Shown here: piece by piece, positions 1 through 10,000 of the stretch
Position numbering within the stretch: the stretch's first letter is position 1
How the letters are laid out: each line of letters opens with the position of its first letter
DNA from: Pseudomonas sp. 7SR1
GTDB taxonomy: Bacteria; Pseudomonadota; Gammaproteobacteria; Pseudomonadales; Pseudomonadaceae
Direction: 5' to 3'
NCBI RefSeq assembly: GCF_900156465.1
Contig: NZ_LT707064.1
Span: 1,648,001-1,712,000 of the forward strand
Length of the DNA stretch: 64,000 bases
The notes under the pieces: generated by a model
Databases searched by the model: none
The model's input: the letters and a program-made list of their open reading frames with translations, nothing else
Told to the model about the DNA's origin: nothing
Translations under genes and position numbers: made by a program

Positions 1-1793
1 ACGTAACCGACACTATCCTGCGCGACGCTCACCAATCGCTGCTTGCCACCCGCATGCGCACCGAAGACATGCTGCCTATCTGCGACAAGCTCGACAAAGT
101 CGGCTATTGGTCGCTGGAAGTCTGGGGCGGCGCGACCTTCGATGCCTGCGTGCGTTTCCTGAAGGAAGATCCGTGGGAGCGCCTGCGCCAACTGCGTGCC
201 GCACTGCCCAACACTCGCCTGCAAATGCTGCTGCGCGGCCAGAACCTGCTGGGTTATCGCCATTACAGCGACGACGTGGTCAAGGCGTTCGTGGCCAAGG
301 CCGCCGTCAACGGCATCGACGTATTCCGGATTTTCGACGCGATGAACGACGTGCGTAACCTGCGCGTCGCCATCGAGGCCGTGAAGGCCGCCGGCAAGCA
401 TGCCCAGGGCACCATCGCCTACACCACCAGCCCGGTGCATACCATCGAGGCGTTCGTGGCCCAGGCCAAGCAGATGGAAGCCATGGGTTGCGATTCGGTG
501 GCGATCAAGGACATGGCCGGTTTGCTGACCCCGTACGCCACAGGCGAGTTGGTCAAGGCGTTGAAGGCCGAGCAATCGCTGCCGGTATTCATCCACTCCC
601 ACGACACCGCCGGCCTGGCCGCGATGTGCCAGCTCAAGGCCGTCGAGAACGGCGCCGATCACATCGACACCGCCATTTCCAGCTTCGCCTGGGGCACCAG
701 CCATCCAGGTACGGAATCGATGGTCGCGGCTCTCAAGGGCAGCGAGTTCGACACCGGCCTGGACCTGGAACTGCTGCAGGAAATCGGTCTGTATTTCTAT
801 GCCGTGCGCAAGAAATACCATCAGTTCGAAAGTGAATTCACGGCGGTGGACACCCGTGTCCAGGTCAACCAGGTGCCCGGCGGGATGATTTCCAACCTGG
901 CCAACCAGTTGAAAGAGCAGGGCGCGCTGAACCGCATGAACGAAGTGCTGGCGGAAATCCCGCGAGTACGCGAAGACCTCGGCTTCCCGCCGCTGGTGAC
1001 TCCGACCTCGCAGATCGTCGGCACCCAGGCGTTCTTCAACGTACTGGCCGGTGAGCGCTACAAGACCATCACCAACGAAGTGAAGCTCTACCTGCAAGGC
1101 GGTTACGGCAAGGCGCCGGGCCAGGTGAACGAAAAACTGCGTCGCCAGGCCATTGGCAGCGAAGAGGTGATCGACGTGCGTCCGGCCGATCTGCTCAAGC
1201 CGGAAATGACCAAGTTGCGTGGCGAGATCGGCGCGTTGGCCAAGTCCGAAGAGGACGTGCTGACCTACGCCATGTTCCCGGACATCGGTCGCAAGTTCCT
1301 CGAAGAGCGCGAAGCCGGCACCCTGACGCCAGAGGTGTTGCTGCCGATCCCTGAGGCGGGCGGCGTGAGCGCGGCGGCGGGTGAGGGTGTGCCAACGGAA
1401 TTCGTCATTGACGTCCACGGCGAAACCTACCGCGTCGACATCACCGGCGTGGGCGTCAAGGCCGAAGGCAAGCGTCACTTCTACCTGTCCATCGACGGTA
1501 TGCCGGAAGAGGTCGTGTTCGAGCCCCTCAATGAATTCGTCGGCGGTGGCAGCAGCAAGCGCAAGCAAGCCACTGCGCCGGGCCACGTCAGCACCACCAT
1601 GCCGGGCAACATCGTCGACGTGCTGGTCAAGGAAGGCGACGTAGTGAAGGCCGGTCAGGCCGTGCTGATCACCGAAGCCATGAAGATGGAGACCGAAGTG
1701 CAGGCCGCCATCGCCGGCAAGGTCACGGCCATTCATGTGGCCAAGGGCGACCGGGTCAATCCGGGCGAGATCCTGATCGAGATCGAAGGCTGA
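1..1793 (+). CDS. oadA: Pyruvate carboxylase subunit B / oxaloacetate decarboxylase alpha (5' end outside window)
   Basis: Biotin-dependent carboxyltransferase subunit. In pseudomonads it is thought to work with PycA as a two-subunit pyruvate carboxylase that makes oxaloacetate, although it is often annotated as oxaloacetate decarboxylase alpha. The frame is open from base 3 (V-T-D-T-I-L-R-D-A-H) before the first ATG at 54, so only a few N-terminal residues are missing. The TIM barrel shows TILRDAHQS, then AIKDMAG near base 505 (candidate carbamylated Lys) and the metal-binding IHSHDTAG near 590. A conserved carboxylase domain follows, then a C-terminal biotinyl domain with AMKME; the biotin Lys codon is 1683-1685. 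The biotin carboxylase partner is expected just upstream, outside the window. Family assignment is secure; the direction of the reaction is inferred. Confidence 0.95.
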   Translation, partial: VTDTILRDAHQSLLATRMRTEDMLPICDKLDKVGYWSLEVWGGATFDACVRFLKEDPWERLRQLRAALPNTRLQMLLRGQNLLGYRHYSDDVVKAFVAKAAVNGIDVFRIFDAMNDVRNLRVAIEAVKAAGKHAQGTIAYTTSPVHTIEAFVAQAKQMEAMGCDSVAIKDMAGLLTPYATGELVKALKAEQSLPVFIHSHDTAGLAAMCQLKAVENGADHIDTAISSFAWGTSHPGTESMVAALKGSEFDTGLDLELLQEIGLYFYAVRKKYHQFESEFTAVDTRVQVNQVPGGMISNLANQLKEQGALNRMNEVLAEIPRVREDLGFPPLVTPTSQIVGTQAFFNVLAGERYKTITNEVKLYLQGGYGKAPGQVNEKLRRQAIGSEEVIDVRPADLLKPEMTKLRGEIGALAKSEEDVLTYAMFPDIGRKFLEEREAGTLTPEVLLPIPEAGGVSAAAGEGVPTEFVIDVHGETYRVDITGVGVKAEGKRHFYLSIDGMPEEVVFEPLNEFVGGGSSKRKQATAPGHVSTTMPGNIVDVLVKEGDVVKAGQAVLITEAMKMETEVQAAIAGKVTAIHVAKGDRVNPGEILIEIEG

Positions 1794-1824
1794 GCGAACA
1801 GCCTCGATACAACCGTTTAACCTC

Positions 1825-1851
1825 GGGGGGGCATGTGCTCCCCTTTTTTTT
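1825..1851 (+). terminator. Intrinsic terminator after oadA
   Basis: A G-rich arm (1825-1831) pairs with GCTCCCC (1837-1843, one G-T pair) around an ATGT loop and is followed by eight T residues. It sits 31 bases after the oadA stop. The rest of the gap up to 1973 shows no gene. Confidence 0.85.
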
Positions 1852-1973
1852 CGAAAGCCAGGTCACCGGGAGGGTGAAGCCAATTCGCCAAGGCGATGGT
1901 GCGACCGACATGCGTGCAGGCGGCTCCACCGCTGTTGCGAGCAGGCCTTTCTCACAGGAAGGCACCGAGGCGA

Positions 1974-4097
1974 TCAGAACATCATTCGCCACTGCCCCAT
2001 CAAGGCGTGACTGCGGTTGTCGTTGCCCGTTTCACCGCTGTAACCCAATCCCAACGTGTGGCGTGGCGAAACAGCCAGGTCCAGCCCGGCTTCCACCAAC
2101 AGGCTGTCCCGGTCCAGGTCGGATCCTTGCACCGTATAGGTTCTGCCTCCCTTCACCAGGCTCTGGCGGGCGCTGCCTCTGACATCGCCGTAGAGGTGTC
2201 TCCAGCCGACATTCAAGCGAGGGGTCAATTGCGTGCCCTGGTCAAAAGCCAAGGCCGTGGCGAGGCGCAGGCCCAGGGTACTGCTGTAATGGTCCTCGGT
2301 CTGGCGATCGACCCTCAGCGCCGAGTCGCCGCCCTTTTCCGTGTAGCGGTCGCGTTGATAGCGCTGATAATCCAGCTGGGCATAGGGTTCAAGATCGTAA
2401 CGGCCGAGGTCGAAGCGATAGCCGAGTTGCCCGAAGACCTGTTGCGTGCTGGCATCGTAGCGGCCCTTGAGATGATCGTTGAAACCATTGAACACCACAT
2501 GGCGCTTGGTGCTGCCGTCATGATCGCCATGAACGGCGCCCAGGCGCAGTGCCATCGGTCCGTCCTGGCGCCAGGCGTAAGCGCCCAGGTACCAACTGTC
2601 GAGGCCTGCGTCGAGTCGGTGACCGTCCAGCTGTGTCCGGGTCTCGCTGCCCATCATGCCCAGGCGCCATTCAGGGCTGATCGCCCAATCGGTCCCCAGC
2701 ATCAGGCCCTTTGTGGAATGCTTCAGCGCATCGCTCCCCAATTGCCTGCCGATCGTGCCGCCATGGCCGATGGCCTGGATCCAGACCTGACCGTCGACAG
2801 GCCGCTGGCCCATGGCGGACAGCATCCCGGCGCTGATTGGCGCGATGCTGTTCAACGTGGCATTGGCCAGGTTAGCGGTAGTCTGGCCGGCCAGTTGCTC
2901 GATGGCATCGGCCGCCACGATTCTGTTGCTTCCCAGCAGCGCGTTGACCGCGGCGTTGGGTGTTCTGGCCGGTGGGGTGACTCGTAGCGCAGCGGCGGGT
3001 TTGGAAGGCATGGTGGGCGCATTCGGCTTGGTGGCAACCGCTTTGGCGAGGGCGGGTGTCTCCACGGGCTTGGGCTGTGGTGGCTCGACCGGTTGTGGTT
3101 CTTCGATGCTGGCCGCCAATTGCTTCCCGTTGTCGGAAGTTGCGGCGGTCTCGAGGGGGGTGTCGTTGCGGACGTAGGTCAGGCCAACCTGAGTGTCGGT
3201 GTAATGCGCAGTGGCCGTCATGAATGGGAGGTTGTCGATGACCGTACCAAACTCACCCACGACGTTGCCCGCACGAATGACGGTATGTTCACTGGAGGAA
3301 AGGCTGTCGGCCGGTACGGCGACGATTGTCAGGGTCGAATCATTCAGCGTCGCGGTGCCTTCGACCTGGATCGAGGCACTGCCTCCATTGGCGTCGATGC
3401 CATAGACCAGCTCGGCGCTTCTCGACAGTTCGAGATTGCCCGTAATCGAGGGGGCGCCGACATCCGGGCCTACCTCCCACCGTCCCGCCATTGTCAGGAA
3501 ATCCACGGTTCCGTTGCCGCTGAAACTGGCCGCTTCATGTACATGTATTCCGCCATGCGCGGTGCCTGAATGGGTCATGCGCCCCCCTGGCTCGACCATC
3601 ACGCCATTGGCCACGGCGCCCTTGTTATCGAATGCACCGAGCACCCCGATCCGTCCGTCGATATGTCCGGTATTGACCAGCGTGGCTTGAGGCTCCACCA
3701 CACCCCAGCCGGCGAAACGAGCGGTGTGTTCCCATTCGCCCTGGGAGACCTGCAAGGCCTCGAAATTACGGGTCTCCCCCAGGACGGGATGCTTGGCCAG
3801 GTCCAGTCGCAGCATGTTGGTTCCGCCGCCGCCATCCATGGAACCGGGGAACTTCGCGTTTGCGCTGACAATCACCAGGTCGTTCTTGCCTGTCCATTTC
3901 GCGTTGCCTTTGCGGGGGACGTTGGCGTTTTGTTTCCTGGTGTCGGCCGCTTCGGCGAAGGCCTCCAGGCGTTGCTGTTGCTCGGCGGTCGTGGGGATAT
4001 GAGCCGGTTGCTGAGCCATCGAAACATTGGCGCAACCCAGGGCCAGGGCAATTGCCAGGGCCAGGCGTCGGGGAAGATATGAGTGTTGGATAGGCAT
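1974..4097 (-). CDS. Small autotransporter outer-membrane beta-barrel protein
   Basis: Type V-like secreted protein of 707 residues. The N-terminus is a signal peptide (basic PRRLALAIALALG core, then A-Q-Q). A beta-rich passenger with glycine and asparagine turns spans roughly residues 60-310, followed by a Pro/Ala-rich linker (about 320-370) and a C-terminal beta-barrel of about 280 residues ending in aromatic F, as usual for BAM substrates. The start chosen is ATG at 4097, with GAGAGG nine bases upstream; an upstream GTG at 4127 would add ten residues but lacks a good ribosome-binding site. The passenger is short and shows no protease triad, so its activity is unknown. It stands alone, with oadA convergent on one side and an ABC permease upstream on the same strand. 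Confidence 0.8.
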   Translation of the reverse strand: MPIQHSYLPRRLALAIALALGCANVSMAQQPAHIPTTAEQQQRLEAFAEAADTRKQNANVPRKGNAKWTGKNDLVIVSANAKFPGSMDGGGGTNMLRLDLAKHPVLGETRNFEALQVSQGEWEHTARFAGWGVVEPQATLVNTGHIDGRIGVLGAFDNKGAVANGVMVEPGGRMTHSGTAHGGIHVHEAASFSGNGTVDFLTMAGRWEVGPDVGAPSITGNLELSRSAELVYGIDANGGSASIQVEGTATLNDSTLTIVAVPADSLSSSEHTVIRAGNVVGEFGTVIDNLPFMTATAHYTDTQVGLTYVRNDTPLETAATSDNGKQLAASIEEPQPVEPPQPKPVETPALAKAVATKPNAPTMPSKPAAALRVTPPARTPNAAVNALLGSNRIVAADAIEQLAGQTTANLANATLNSIAPISAGMLSAMGQRPVDGQVWIQAIGHGGTIGRQLGSDALKHSTKGLMLGTDWAISPEWRLGMMGSETRTQLDGHRLDAGLDSWYLGAYAWRQDGPMALRLGAVHGDHDGSTKRHVVFNGFNDHLKGRYDASTQQVFGQLGYRFDLGRYDLEPYAQLDYQRYQRDRYTEKGGDSALRVDRQTEDHYSSTLGLRLATALAFDQGTQLTPRLNVGWRHLYGDVRGSARQSLVKGGRTYTVQGSDLDRDSLLVEAGLDLAVSPRHTLGLGYSGETGNDNRSHALMGQWRMMF

Positions 4098-4308
4098 CGA
4101 GTACGGCCTCTCAAGGGTGGAGGCCACACTTTAAAAATTCCAACCTGGCCGCGATGCCGGGCGGATTCCCCGGCTTTGGCGGGAGAGAGCAGATCGAACA
4201 TGTAGGCTGGTCGGGTCGTGCTCAGGTTATCCGCCGCGTTGCCTTCCACGGCTTGTGGCGTTGCCCTACAGTTTCCTCGGACCTGTGCGTTAGACCGTCC
4301 AAGAGCCT

Positions 4309-5145
4309 TTAGCTGCGTTTGAGATACGCCTTCCCATAATGCCGCTCCATCCGCGCCTGGATCAGTTCCAACGCAATGGACATCAACCAATAGATAATCG
4401 CCGCCGTCGTCAGCATCTCGATATAGCGATAGCTGGAACGACCATAGGACTGTGCCAGGAACATGACTTCCCAGACCCCCATCACCGAGATCAGGGATGA
4501 ATCCTTGAGCATGGAGATGAACTGGTTGGTGGTGGGCGGGATGATGGTGCGCATGGCCTGGGGCAGGGTGACCCGCCAGAAGATCACGGTTTCGCCCATG
4601 CCCAGGGCCAGCGAGGCTTCGCGCTGACCATGAGGAACGCCGAGGATGCCGGCGCGGAAGATTTCGCTCAGGTAGGCGCCGTAGTTCAGCGACAGGGCGA
4701 TCACCCCGGCGGCGATGGCACCCGGCACCACGCCCAATTGGGGCAGGCCGAGGTAGATCAACAGGATCTGGATCAGCAGGGGGGTGCCGCGGAAGAACGA
4801 TGCGTAGAAGCTGGCGATGCCGAACGCCACGGCGCTGCTGGACAACCTTGCCAGGGCCGCGGCGAAGCCCAGCAAGGACGAAGCGACGATCGAACACAGG
4901 CACAGGAACAGGGTCAGCGCCGCGCCTTGCAGGAAGCCGTTGGGCGCCAGATGCAGGCCGATCAGGTTCGGCAGCTTGTCCAGGATGATGGAGAACTTCA
5001 GGTCGAAGGTCAGGAAAAAGCTCGCGAACAGCACCAGCATGGCTGCCCAGGTCAGGTACAGCCGTGTGCGGAAACCGAAGATTTTCTTCAGGCGCGACTC
5101 AGCCACCGGTTGCGGTGGCTGAGAAGAGGGCGGGAAAGAGGTCAT
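4309..5145 (-). CDS. Amino-acid ABC transporter permease (His/Glu/Gln family)
   Basis: Inner-membrane permease of 278 residues. It has a hydrophobic N-terminal segment (LTWAAMLVLFASFFLTF), several further membrane spans and the EAA loop that contacts the ATPase (EASLALGMGETVIFWRVTLP near residue 180). The start is ATG 5145, which overlaps the stop of the upstream binding-protein gene (ATGA, 4 bp), so translation is probably coupled. The polar-amino-acid family is clear from FFRGTPLLIQ and LSLNYGAYLSEIFRAG. No ATP-binding gene follows: 181 non-coding bases separate it from the autotransporter gene, so the ATPase must come from elsewhere in the genome. Confidence 0.9.
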   Translation of the reverse strand: MTSFPPSSQPPQPVAESRLKKIFGFRTRLYLTWAAMLVLFASFFLTFDLKFSIILDKLPNLIGLHLAPNGFLQGAALTLFLCLCSIVASSLLGFAAALARLSSSAVAFGIASFYASFFRGTPLLIQILLIYLGLPQLGVVPGAIAAGVIALSLNYGAYLSEIFRAGILGVPHGQREASLALGMGETVIFWRVTLPQAMRTIIPPTTNQFISMLKDSSLISVMGVWEVMFLAQSYGRSSYRYIEMLTTAAIIYWLMSIALELIQARMERHYGKAYLKRS

Positions 5146-5963
5146 TGGGTGATGTCGGCGCCAATCCATTTCTGCGAGAGTCTGCTCAAGGTGCCGTCCT
5201 GTTTCAACTGCGCGAAAACCTCACGCACCTTGCTGTTCCACTGGGCATCGCCCTTTTCGATGGCCACCGAATTCGGCTCGGAATACAGCGGTGCGCCCGC
5301 CAGCTTGAAACGTTTGTCTTCGGTCAGGCGCGGCTGGGCGGTCACCAGGTTGGTCAGCACGGCATCCAGCCGTACCCCGGCGCCCAGGCCCAGGTCTTGG
5401 AACGCCACGTTGTCGGTGTCGTACGGGGCGATCTGCACGTCGTCGAAGGGATAGCTCAATTGGGTGTCTTCGGCGCCTTCGATCACCAGGTTCTTGTTCA
5501 GGTAACTTTCATAGCTGGAGGCGCTGGTCAGACCGACTTTCTTGCCGCTCAGGTCCTTGGCGCCCTGGATGCTGTCGTCCTTGGCATTGACCACGATAAC
5601 CGCGGGCGAGGCGTAATACTGCACCGGGAAATCGAACACCTCGGCGCGGGCCTTGCTCGGGGTCATGGAGCAGATGCAGATGTCGTAGCGTCCGCTCCAG
5701 TGGCCGGCGGCGATCACGTCCCAGGAAGGCGTTTCCAGGCGCAGCTTCACGCCCAGTTTCTGCGCCACGGCCTTGGCCACGTCCACGTCGAACCCGTCGA
5801 GCTGGTTCTGGTCGTTCAGAAACGAGAAGGGCGGGTAGCTTTCCATCAGGACGCCGACCAGTTCTTTCTTCTGTTCGATGCGATCGAGCGTGGCTCCGGC
5901 GAGCGCTTGCGACGAAGCGGCCAGCAGAATAAGGCCCAGGGCCAGCAATGGTTGTCGTTTCAT
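5142..5963 (-). CDS. Periplasmic amino-acid-type substrate-binding protein of an ABC transporter
   Basis: Mature type II periplasmic binding protein of the SBP_bac_3 class, 273 residues with a signal peptide (MKRQPLLALGLILLAASSQA). Typical elements are GVLMESYPPFSF near the mature N-terminus, LDGFDVDVAKAVAQKLG and DICICSMTPSKAR. The start is ATG 5963 with AGGGA upstream; the frame stays open further upstream, but that stretch lies over the divergent gene. It forms a two-gene operon with the permease. The ligand is unknown. The divergent neighbour is a homocysteine methyltransferase, so a sulfur-containing amino acid such as S-methylmethionine is a reasonable guess, not a demonstrated substrate. 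Confidence 0.88.
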   Translation of the reverse strand: MKRQPLLALGLILLAASSQALAGATLDRIEQKKELVGVLMESYPPFSFLNDQNQLDGFDVDVAKAVAQKLGVKLRLETPSWDVIAAGHWSGRYDICICSMTPSKARAEVFDFPVQYYASPAVIVVNAKDDSIQGAKDLSGKKVGLTSASSYESYLNKNLVIEGAEDTQLSYPFDDVQIAPYDTDNVAFQDLGLGAGVRLDAVLTNLVTAQPRLTEDKRFKLAGAPLYSEPNSVAIEKGDAQWNSKVREVFAQLKQDGTLSRLSQKWIGADITQ

Positions 5964-6059
5964 GTGGAGTCCCTGGTAGAAAAAAGTTGTGACAAATCGA
6001 AGAGTGCGTATTAAATAGTTATAAGAACGACTCCGGTAGTTAGTTATTTTCATAAGCTT
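5964..6059. promoter_or_regulatory. Divergent A/T-rich promoter region, transporter versus methyltransferase
   Basis: The 96 bases between two divergent starts are clearly A/T-richer than the surroundings (for example TATTAAATAGTTATAAG near 6010). This fits promoters for both genes and shared control. It is too short for an S-box-type riboswitch and I see no such fold. Confidence 0.55.
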
Positions 6060-6974
6060 ATGAGTGAATCGAATATGGGCGCAGCAACCACAGTCATTCT
6101 CGACGGCGGCATGGGCCGCGAATTGCAACGTCGTGGCGCACCGTTCCGGCAGCCCGAATGGTCGGCGCTGGCCCTGAGCGAAGCGCCCGAGGCGGTGGAA
6201 GCGGTGCACGCGGCCTATATCGCCAGCGGCGCGGACGTCATCACCAGCAACAGCTACGCGGTGGTGCCGTTTCATATTGGCGAGGCGCGTTTCGCCGCCG
6301 AGGGCCAGGCACTGGCGGCGCTGGCCGGGGAACTGGCGCGGCGGGCGGTGCAGGCTTCCGGCAAAGCGGTACGGGTGGCCGGTTCATTGCCGCCGCTGTT
6401 CGGTTCCTACCGCCCCGACCTGTTCGACGCCTCGCGCGCCACTGAACTGCTCGCGCCTCTGGTGGCCGGCCTGGCCCCGCATGTCGATCTATGGCTGGCT
6501 GAAACCCAGAGCTCGACGGTCGAAGCCAAGGCGATCCATGCCGGCCTGCCCCAGGACGGCAAGCCGTTCTGGCTGTCGTTTACCTTGAAGGATGAGGACA
6601 CCGACGAAGTGCCGCGCCTGCGCTCCGGCGAACCGGTGGCGGACGCGGCGGCGGTCGCGGCCGAGCTGGGCGTCGAGACACTGCTGTTCAACTGCAGCCA
6701 GCCGGAAGTGATCGGCGCGGCCATTGATGCGGCGCGAGACACCTTCGAGCGTCTGGGGGTGAAGATCCACATCGGTGCCTACGCCAACGCCTTCCCGCCG
6801 CAACCGAAGGAAGCGACGGCCAACGACGGGCTGGATCCGCTGCGCGACGACCTCGATCCGCCCGGTTATCTGCGGTGGGCGGCCGATTGGCAGAAGCGCG
6901 GCGCCAGCCACCTGGGCGGTTGCTGCGGCATCGGCCCGGAACACATCGCGGTGTTGGCGCAGAAGCTGGCCTGA
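6060..6974 (+). CDS. mmuM: Homocysteine S-methyltransferase
   Basis: Cytosolic zinc enzyme that transfers a methyl group (typically from S-methylmethionine) to homocysteine, giving methionine. It has 304 residues, the usual length for the short BHMT/MmuM family. The TIM-barrel core shows ILDGGMGRELQRRG at the N-terminus, the conserved GADVITSNSY and the three zinc cysteines: one in LLFNCSQPE (about residue 219) and the pair in HLGGCCGIGP near the C-terminus. Two starts are possible (ATG 6060 or 6075); neither has a strong ribosome-binding site. It is transcribed away from the ABC binding protein and permease, suggesting joint control of import and methyl transfer. A structured leader for the next giant gene follows. 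Confidence 0.9.
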   Translation: MSESNMGAATTVILDGGMGRELQRRGAPFRQPEWSALALSEAPEAVEAVHAAYIASGADVITSNSYAVVPFHIGEARFAAEGQALAALAGELARRAVQASGKAVRVAGSLPPLFGSYRPDLFDASRATELLAPLVAGLAPHVDLWLAETQSSTVEAKAIHAGLPQDGKPFWLSFTLKDEDTDEVPRLRSGEPVADAAAVAAELGVETLLFNCSQPEVIGAAIDAARDTFERLGVKIHIGAYANAFPPQPKEATANDGLDPLRDDLDPPGYLRWAADWQKRGASHLGGCCGIGPEHIAVLAQKLA

Positions 6975-7052
6975 TCCCTTCAAGCAGATATGGCGGCTTA
7001 CATTTTCCCGCCGCCGCGATACATATGTATGTCATCGCCGATCGGACGAGGC

Positions 7053-7091
7053 GATAGGTTCCCGGTTCCTCAACAACAACCGGGACCTATC
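7053..7091 (+). promoter_or_regulatory. Long hairpin immediately before a TTG start
   Basis: GATAGGT-T-CCCGGTT (7053-7067) pairs with AACCGGGACCTATC (7078-7091), a 14-bp stem with one bulged T and a 10-base loop. It ends two bases before the proposed TTG start at 7093, where a ribosome-binding site should be. No T tract follows, so it is not an ordinary terminator for mmuM. It could restrain translation of the giant gene or mark a protein-binding dyad. Confidence 0.55.
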
Positions 7092-7092
7092 C

Positions 7093-10000
7093 TTGAAACC
7101 CATCAGCCTGCTACCCAACGGTATTCGATTTCAGCCGCATAAATTCGCCGATCAATGGCTCGGCCAATGGGGCCTGACTGGCGACGCGCAGGTTCAAGTC
7201 ACTTATCAGGAAGTGGTGACCGTCGATTCGGCCGCCGAACGGAGAACCGCATCGGTTCCGTTGCGGGACGCTGTCACACAAGGCTTTCTGGCCGCCCATC
7301 AAAGCAGGCCTTCTTCCTCCGCCTTCTCGCCCCGCGAGGGTTGGGTCTATCCCCATCGCAGTCATATGGCTGTGGATTTCTCCTCGCTGCGGGCCAACGG
7401 CAAAGCCCTTTCGCAGGAAGTCCTGCAGCAGTTGCGGGCCGGCATCGCGCCCGGTTACCAAGGCATCGGACAGCCCGTCATTACAGAGGTGGATGCCGAG
7501 GGCAATCTGCTCGGCGCCCGTGAAAAGGAGCAACTGCGCCAACTGGGGTTGCTGGATGCCAACCAGGTGCAACTGGCCCGGTTGTTCGCCGCGCTTCCAA
7601 CGTTCGATACGGTGCTCAAAAGCCTGCTGGTGGGCAGGTTCGAGGCCAGTTTCCCCCAAGGGAAATTCCGTGCTTCGGTGCTCGAGCAGATGGACCCGGA
7701 TCACTGCTACGTGAATCATTTCGCCGTCGACTCGATGGGCAAGCGTTCATTGACGTCTTCCCAGTGTTTCACCGACGTCATGCTGGAGTGCCTGGCATCG
7801 GATACGCCACCCACCTACACCGTCGGCAGCGTGGGATTCTTTACCCGCCCCAATACGCTGGAAGAGACTGACAGCCTGTTCGTCAGCCCGCTGGACCGCA
7901 AGACCGCAGCGACCCTGGAGTCGGTTTTCTATATCGCCCAACCTGTTGCCAACGAAAGCCTCAAGCGCCAGTTCCTCGACGAGCTTGTCGCGTTTCGCGT
8001 GAACAAAAACGTAGCACGCGCCCTCGATACGCCCAGCCCATCCACGGCGCAAGCGGCGCTGGCGTATTTCCTGGGGCGGCGCTTCCTGTATCTGTTCGAT
8101 CTGTACAAGGCGGATCGGGACCCGGCCGTTGCACTGACCCAGGATGAGCGGAACCTGCGCAACGACGAAGACCGGCTGTTGGACATCATCACGACCCATC
8201 CCCGCATGTCAGACAGGAACCGCCTGTTGCGCTCGCCCATTCCCCATGCCTATGCCGTCATGCTCGACATGGGGGCCGCGACGCCACGCAAATGGCCGGC
8301 GGCAATGGTCATCAAACGGGCCGACCAGCCTTTCCTGTTCCTCTATTCGCTGGAAGGGGGGATACGCAAATTCCGCTCCTTCCAGGAACTGGTCCAAAAG
8401 ACAAACCCTGTCTTAGAAGGGCTGGAACGCAAGATCCGGGATATCTCCACCGAGTTGTCCGGCCACGTGTTCGAAACAGCGGCAGATGACTTGCTGCGCT
8501 TGCAAAGCGCCGCGTTGGAGGCATTCCTGAATGCCCCGGCAAACGAAACGCTCGCCTTGCCCGCCTTCGCCCTGGGTGTCGACGATGCGCTCGAGCTTGC
8601 GATGTTGTCCCTTGCCGGGCCCTTGGCTGCCCGCCAGGAGGCACTGGTGGAAGACAATCGCCCCGACTTCTTCAAAGCGGCGAGTGCTTCCCAGCGATCC
8701 CATTACCGCAGTCTGGAGCTGCGGGTACTGGAAGCCTCCCATGCGCTGGCGGGCAGCGATATCAAGACCTTGCTGCCGTTCACTCGCCAGAAGATCAGGC
8801 AGTACCTGCAGGCCACCGTGCATCCGGACATCGATCCCGATCCGGACCAGTCCATGGTCACATTCTTCTATGGAGCAAGGGCCAACCCGAGGCAGTCCCG
8901 TGTCACCAGCCTGACCCAGTTGCTATTGGATAACCTGCGGCCGTCCCAGTACCCGAACGCCATGAGGGAAGTGCTCAGTGTCTACATTGTCGATCCGGAC
9001 GGCGTGCGCATCCGGAACCCGGCCAACGGTTATTTCGTCACGATGAGCGGGCGCGAACTGGCCAGGATGGTGACGAGCATCGATGCCGGTGGAAGTTATG
9101 AAGCCATGCTCAGGGAAGAAATGAATAAACCGGCCTACAAGAAGGCCTGGCAGACCGCGTATCTGGCGAATCTGAAATTCAAGGGGCAGGAGGCGTCGCT
9201 CAAGGGCGACGTGGTGTTCAAGACCCGGGTGGTCGATCAGGCGTTCAACCCACCGAAAACGACGAAACAACTCGCCCTCTGGCTGGATGCCGTCCTGCGC
9301 TCGCCATCGGCCGAGGCGCGCGCTCCGGTCATGGGGCGCAGGGTGCATGTCTATGGGCTGGTCCTGGGGGGCAGCATGGCCGCCGGCGATCGGCATGCCC
9401 ATATGGGCAATGGGAACAGCATCAACGGAGTGCTGGTGTTTTCCGATCAGGAAGGGCCCGTTATCAAGGGCACCGTGGGCGTTTATTTCCCCGACAGTCC
9501 CGAGGGCGAGGATTTCCATGAGTTCGCCGATCTGAGCGATGGGGTTGCCGAGCTGTTGCCGCGAGAGGACTGGCAAGCCTATTTCCGCTCGCGCATCTCC
9601 ACGAACGACCCGGCGCAGATAAAGCGGACCCTGGGCCAGCAGGGCGGACGGCCGCTGATCCGCGGCGCGTTGATCGCCGGCGATCTGCTTGAAGTGCTCC
9701 ATCGGGCCCACGTGAATTTCCACAGTGCCCATGCCGATCACCGCTCCAACAGTAACCGCAATGTCCGTCATCAAACCTATGGCAGGCTCGGGCAGATGGT
9801 GATCGAGATCGTCATGGAACTGGCCGGTATGTTCCTGGCGCCGGGTTTCCAGATGCTCAAGAGCGCCATCAAGACCGGCTTGCTGGTGTACCGGACCGGG
9901 GCGATCCCGTTGAACCTCAAGACCCTGGCGCTGGTGCATGCCGTGGCGAACCATGGCGGATGGCGCCTGACCCGAGCCTCGGCGGTGTCCACCCGGGGGC

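Noticed and set aside
5964..6059. SAM-type riboswitch before mmuM
   Set aside because: The intergenic region is only 96 bases and shared by divergent genes; no multi-stem fold was found.
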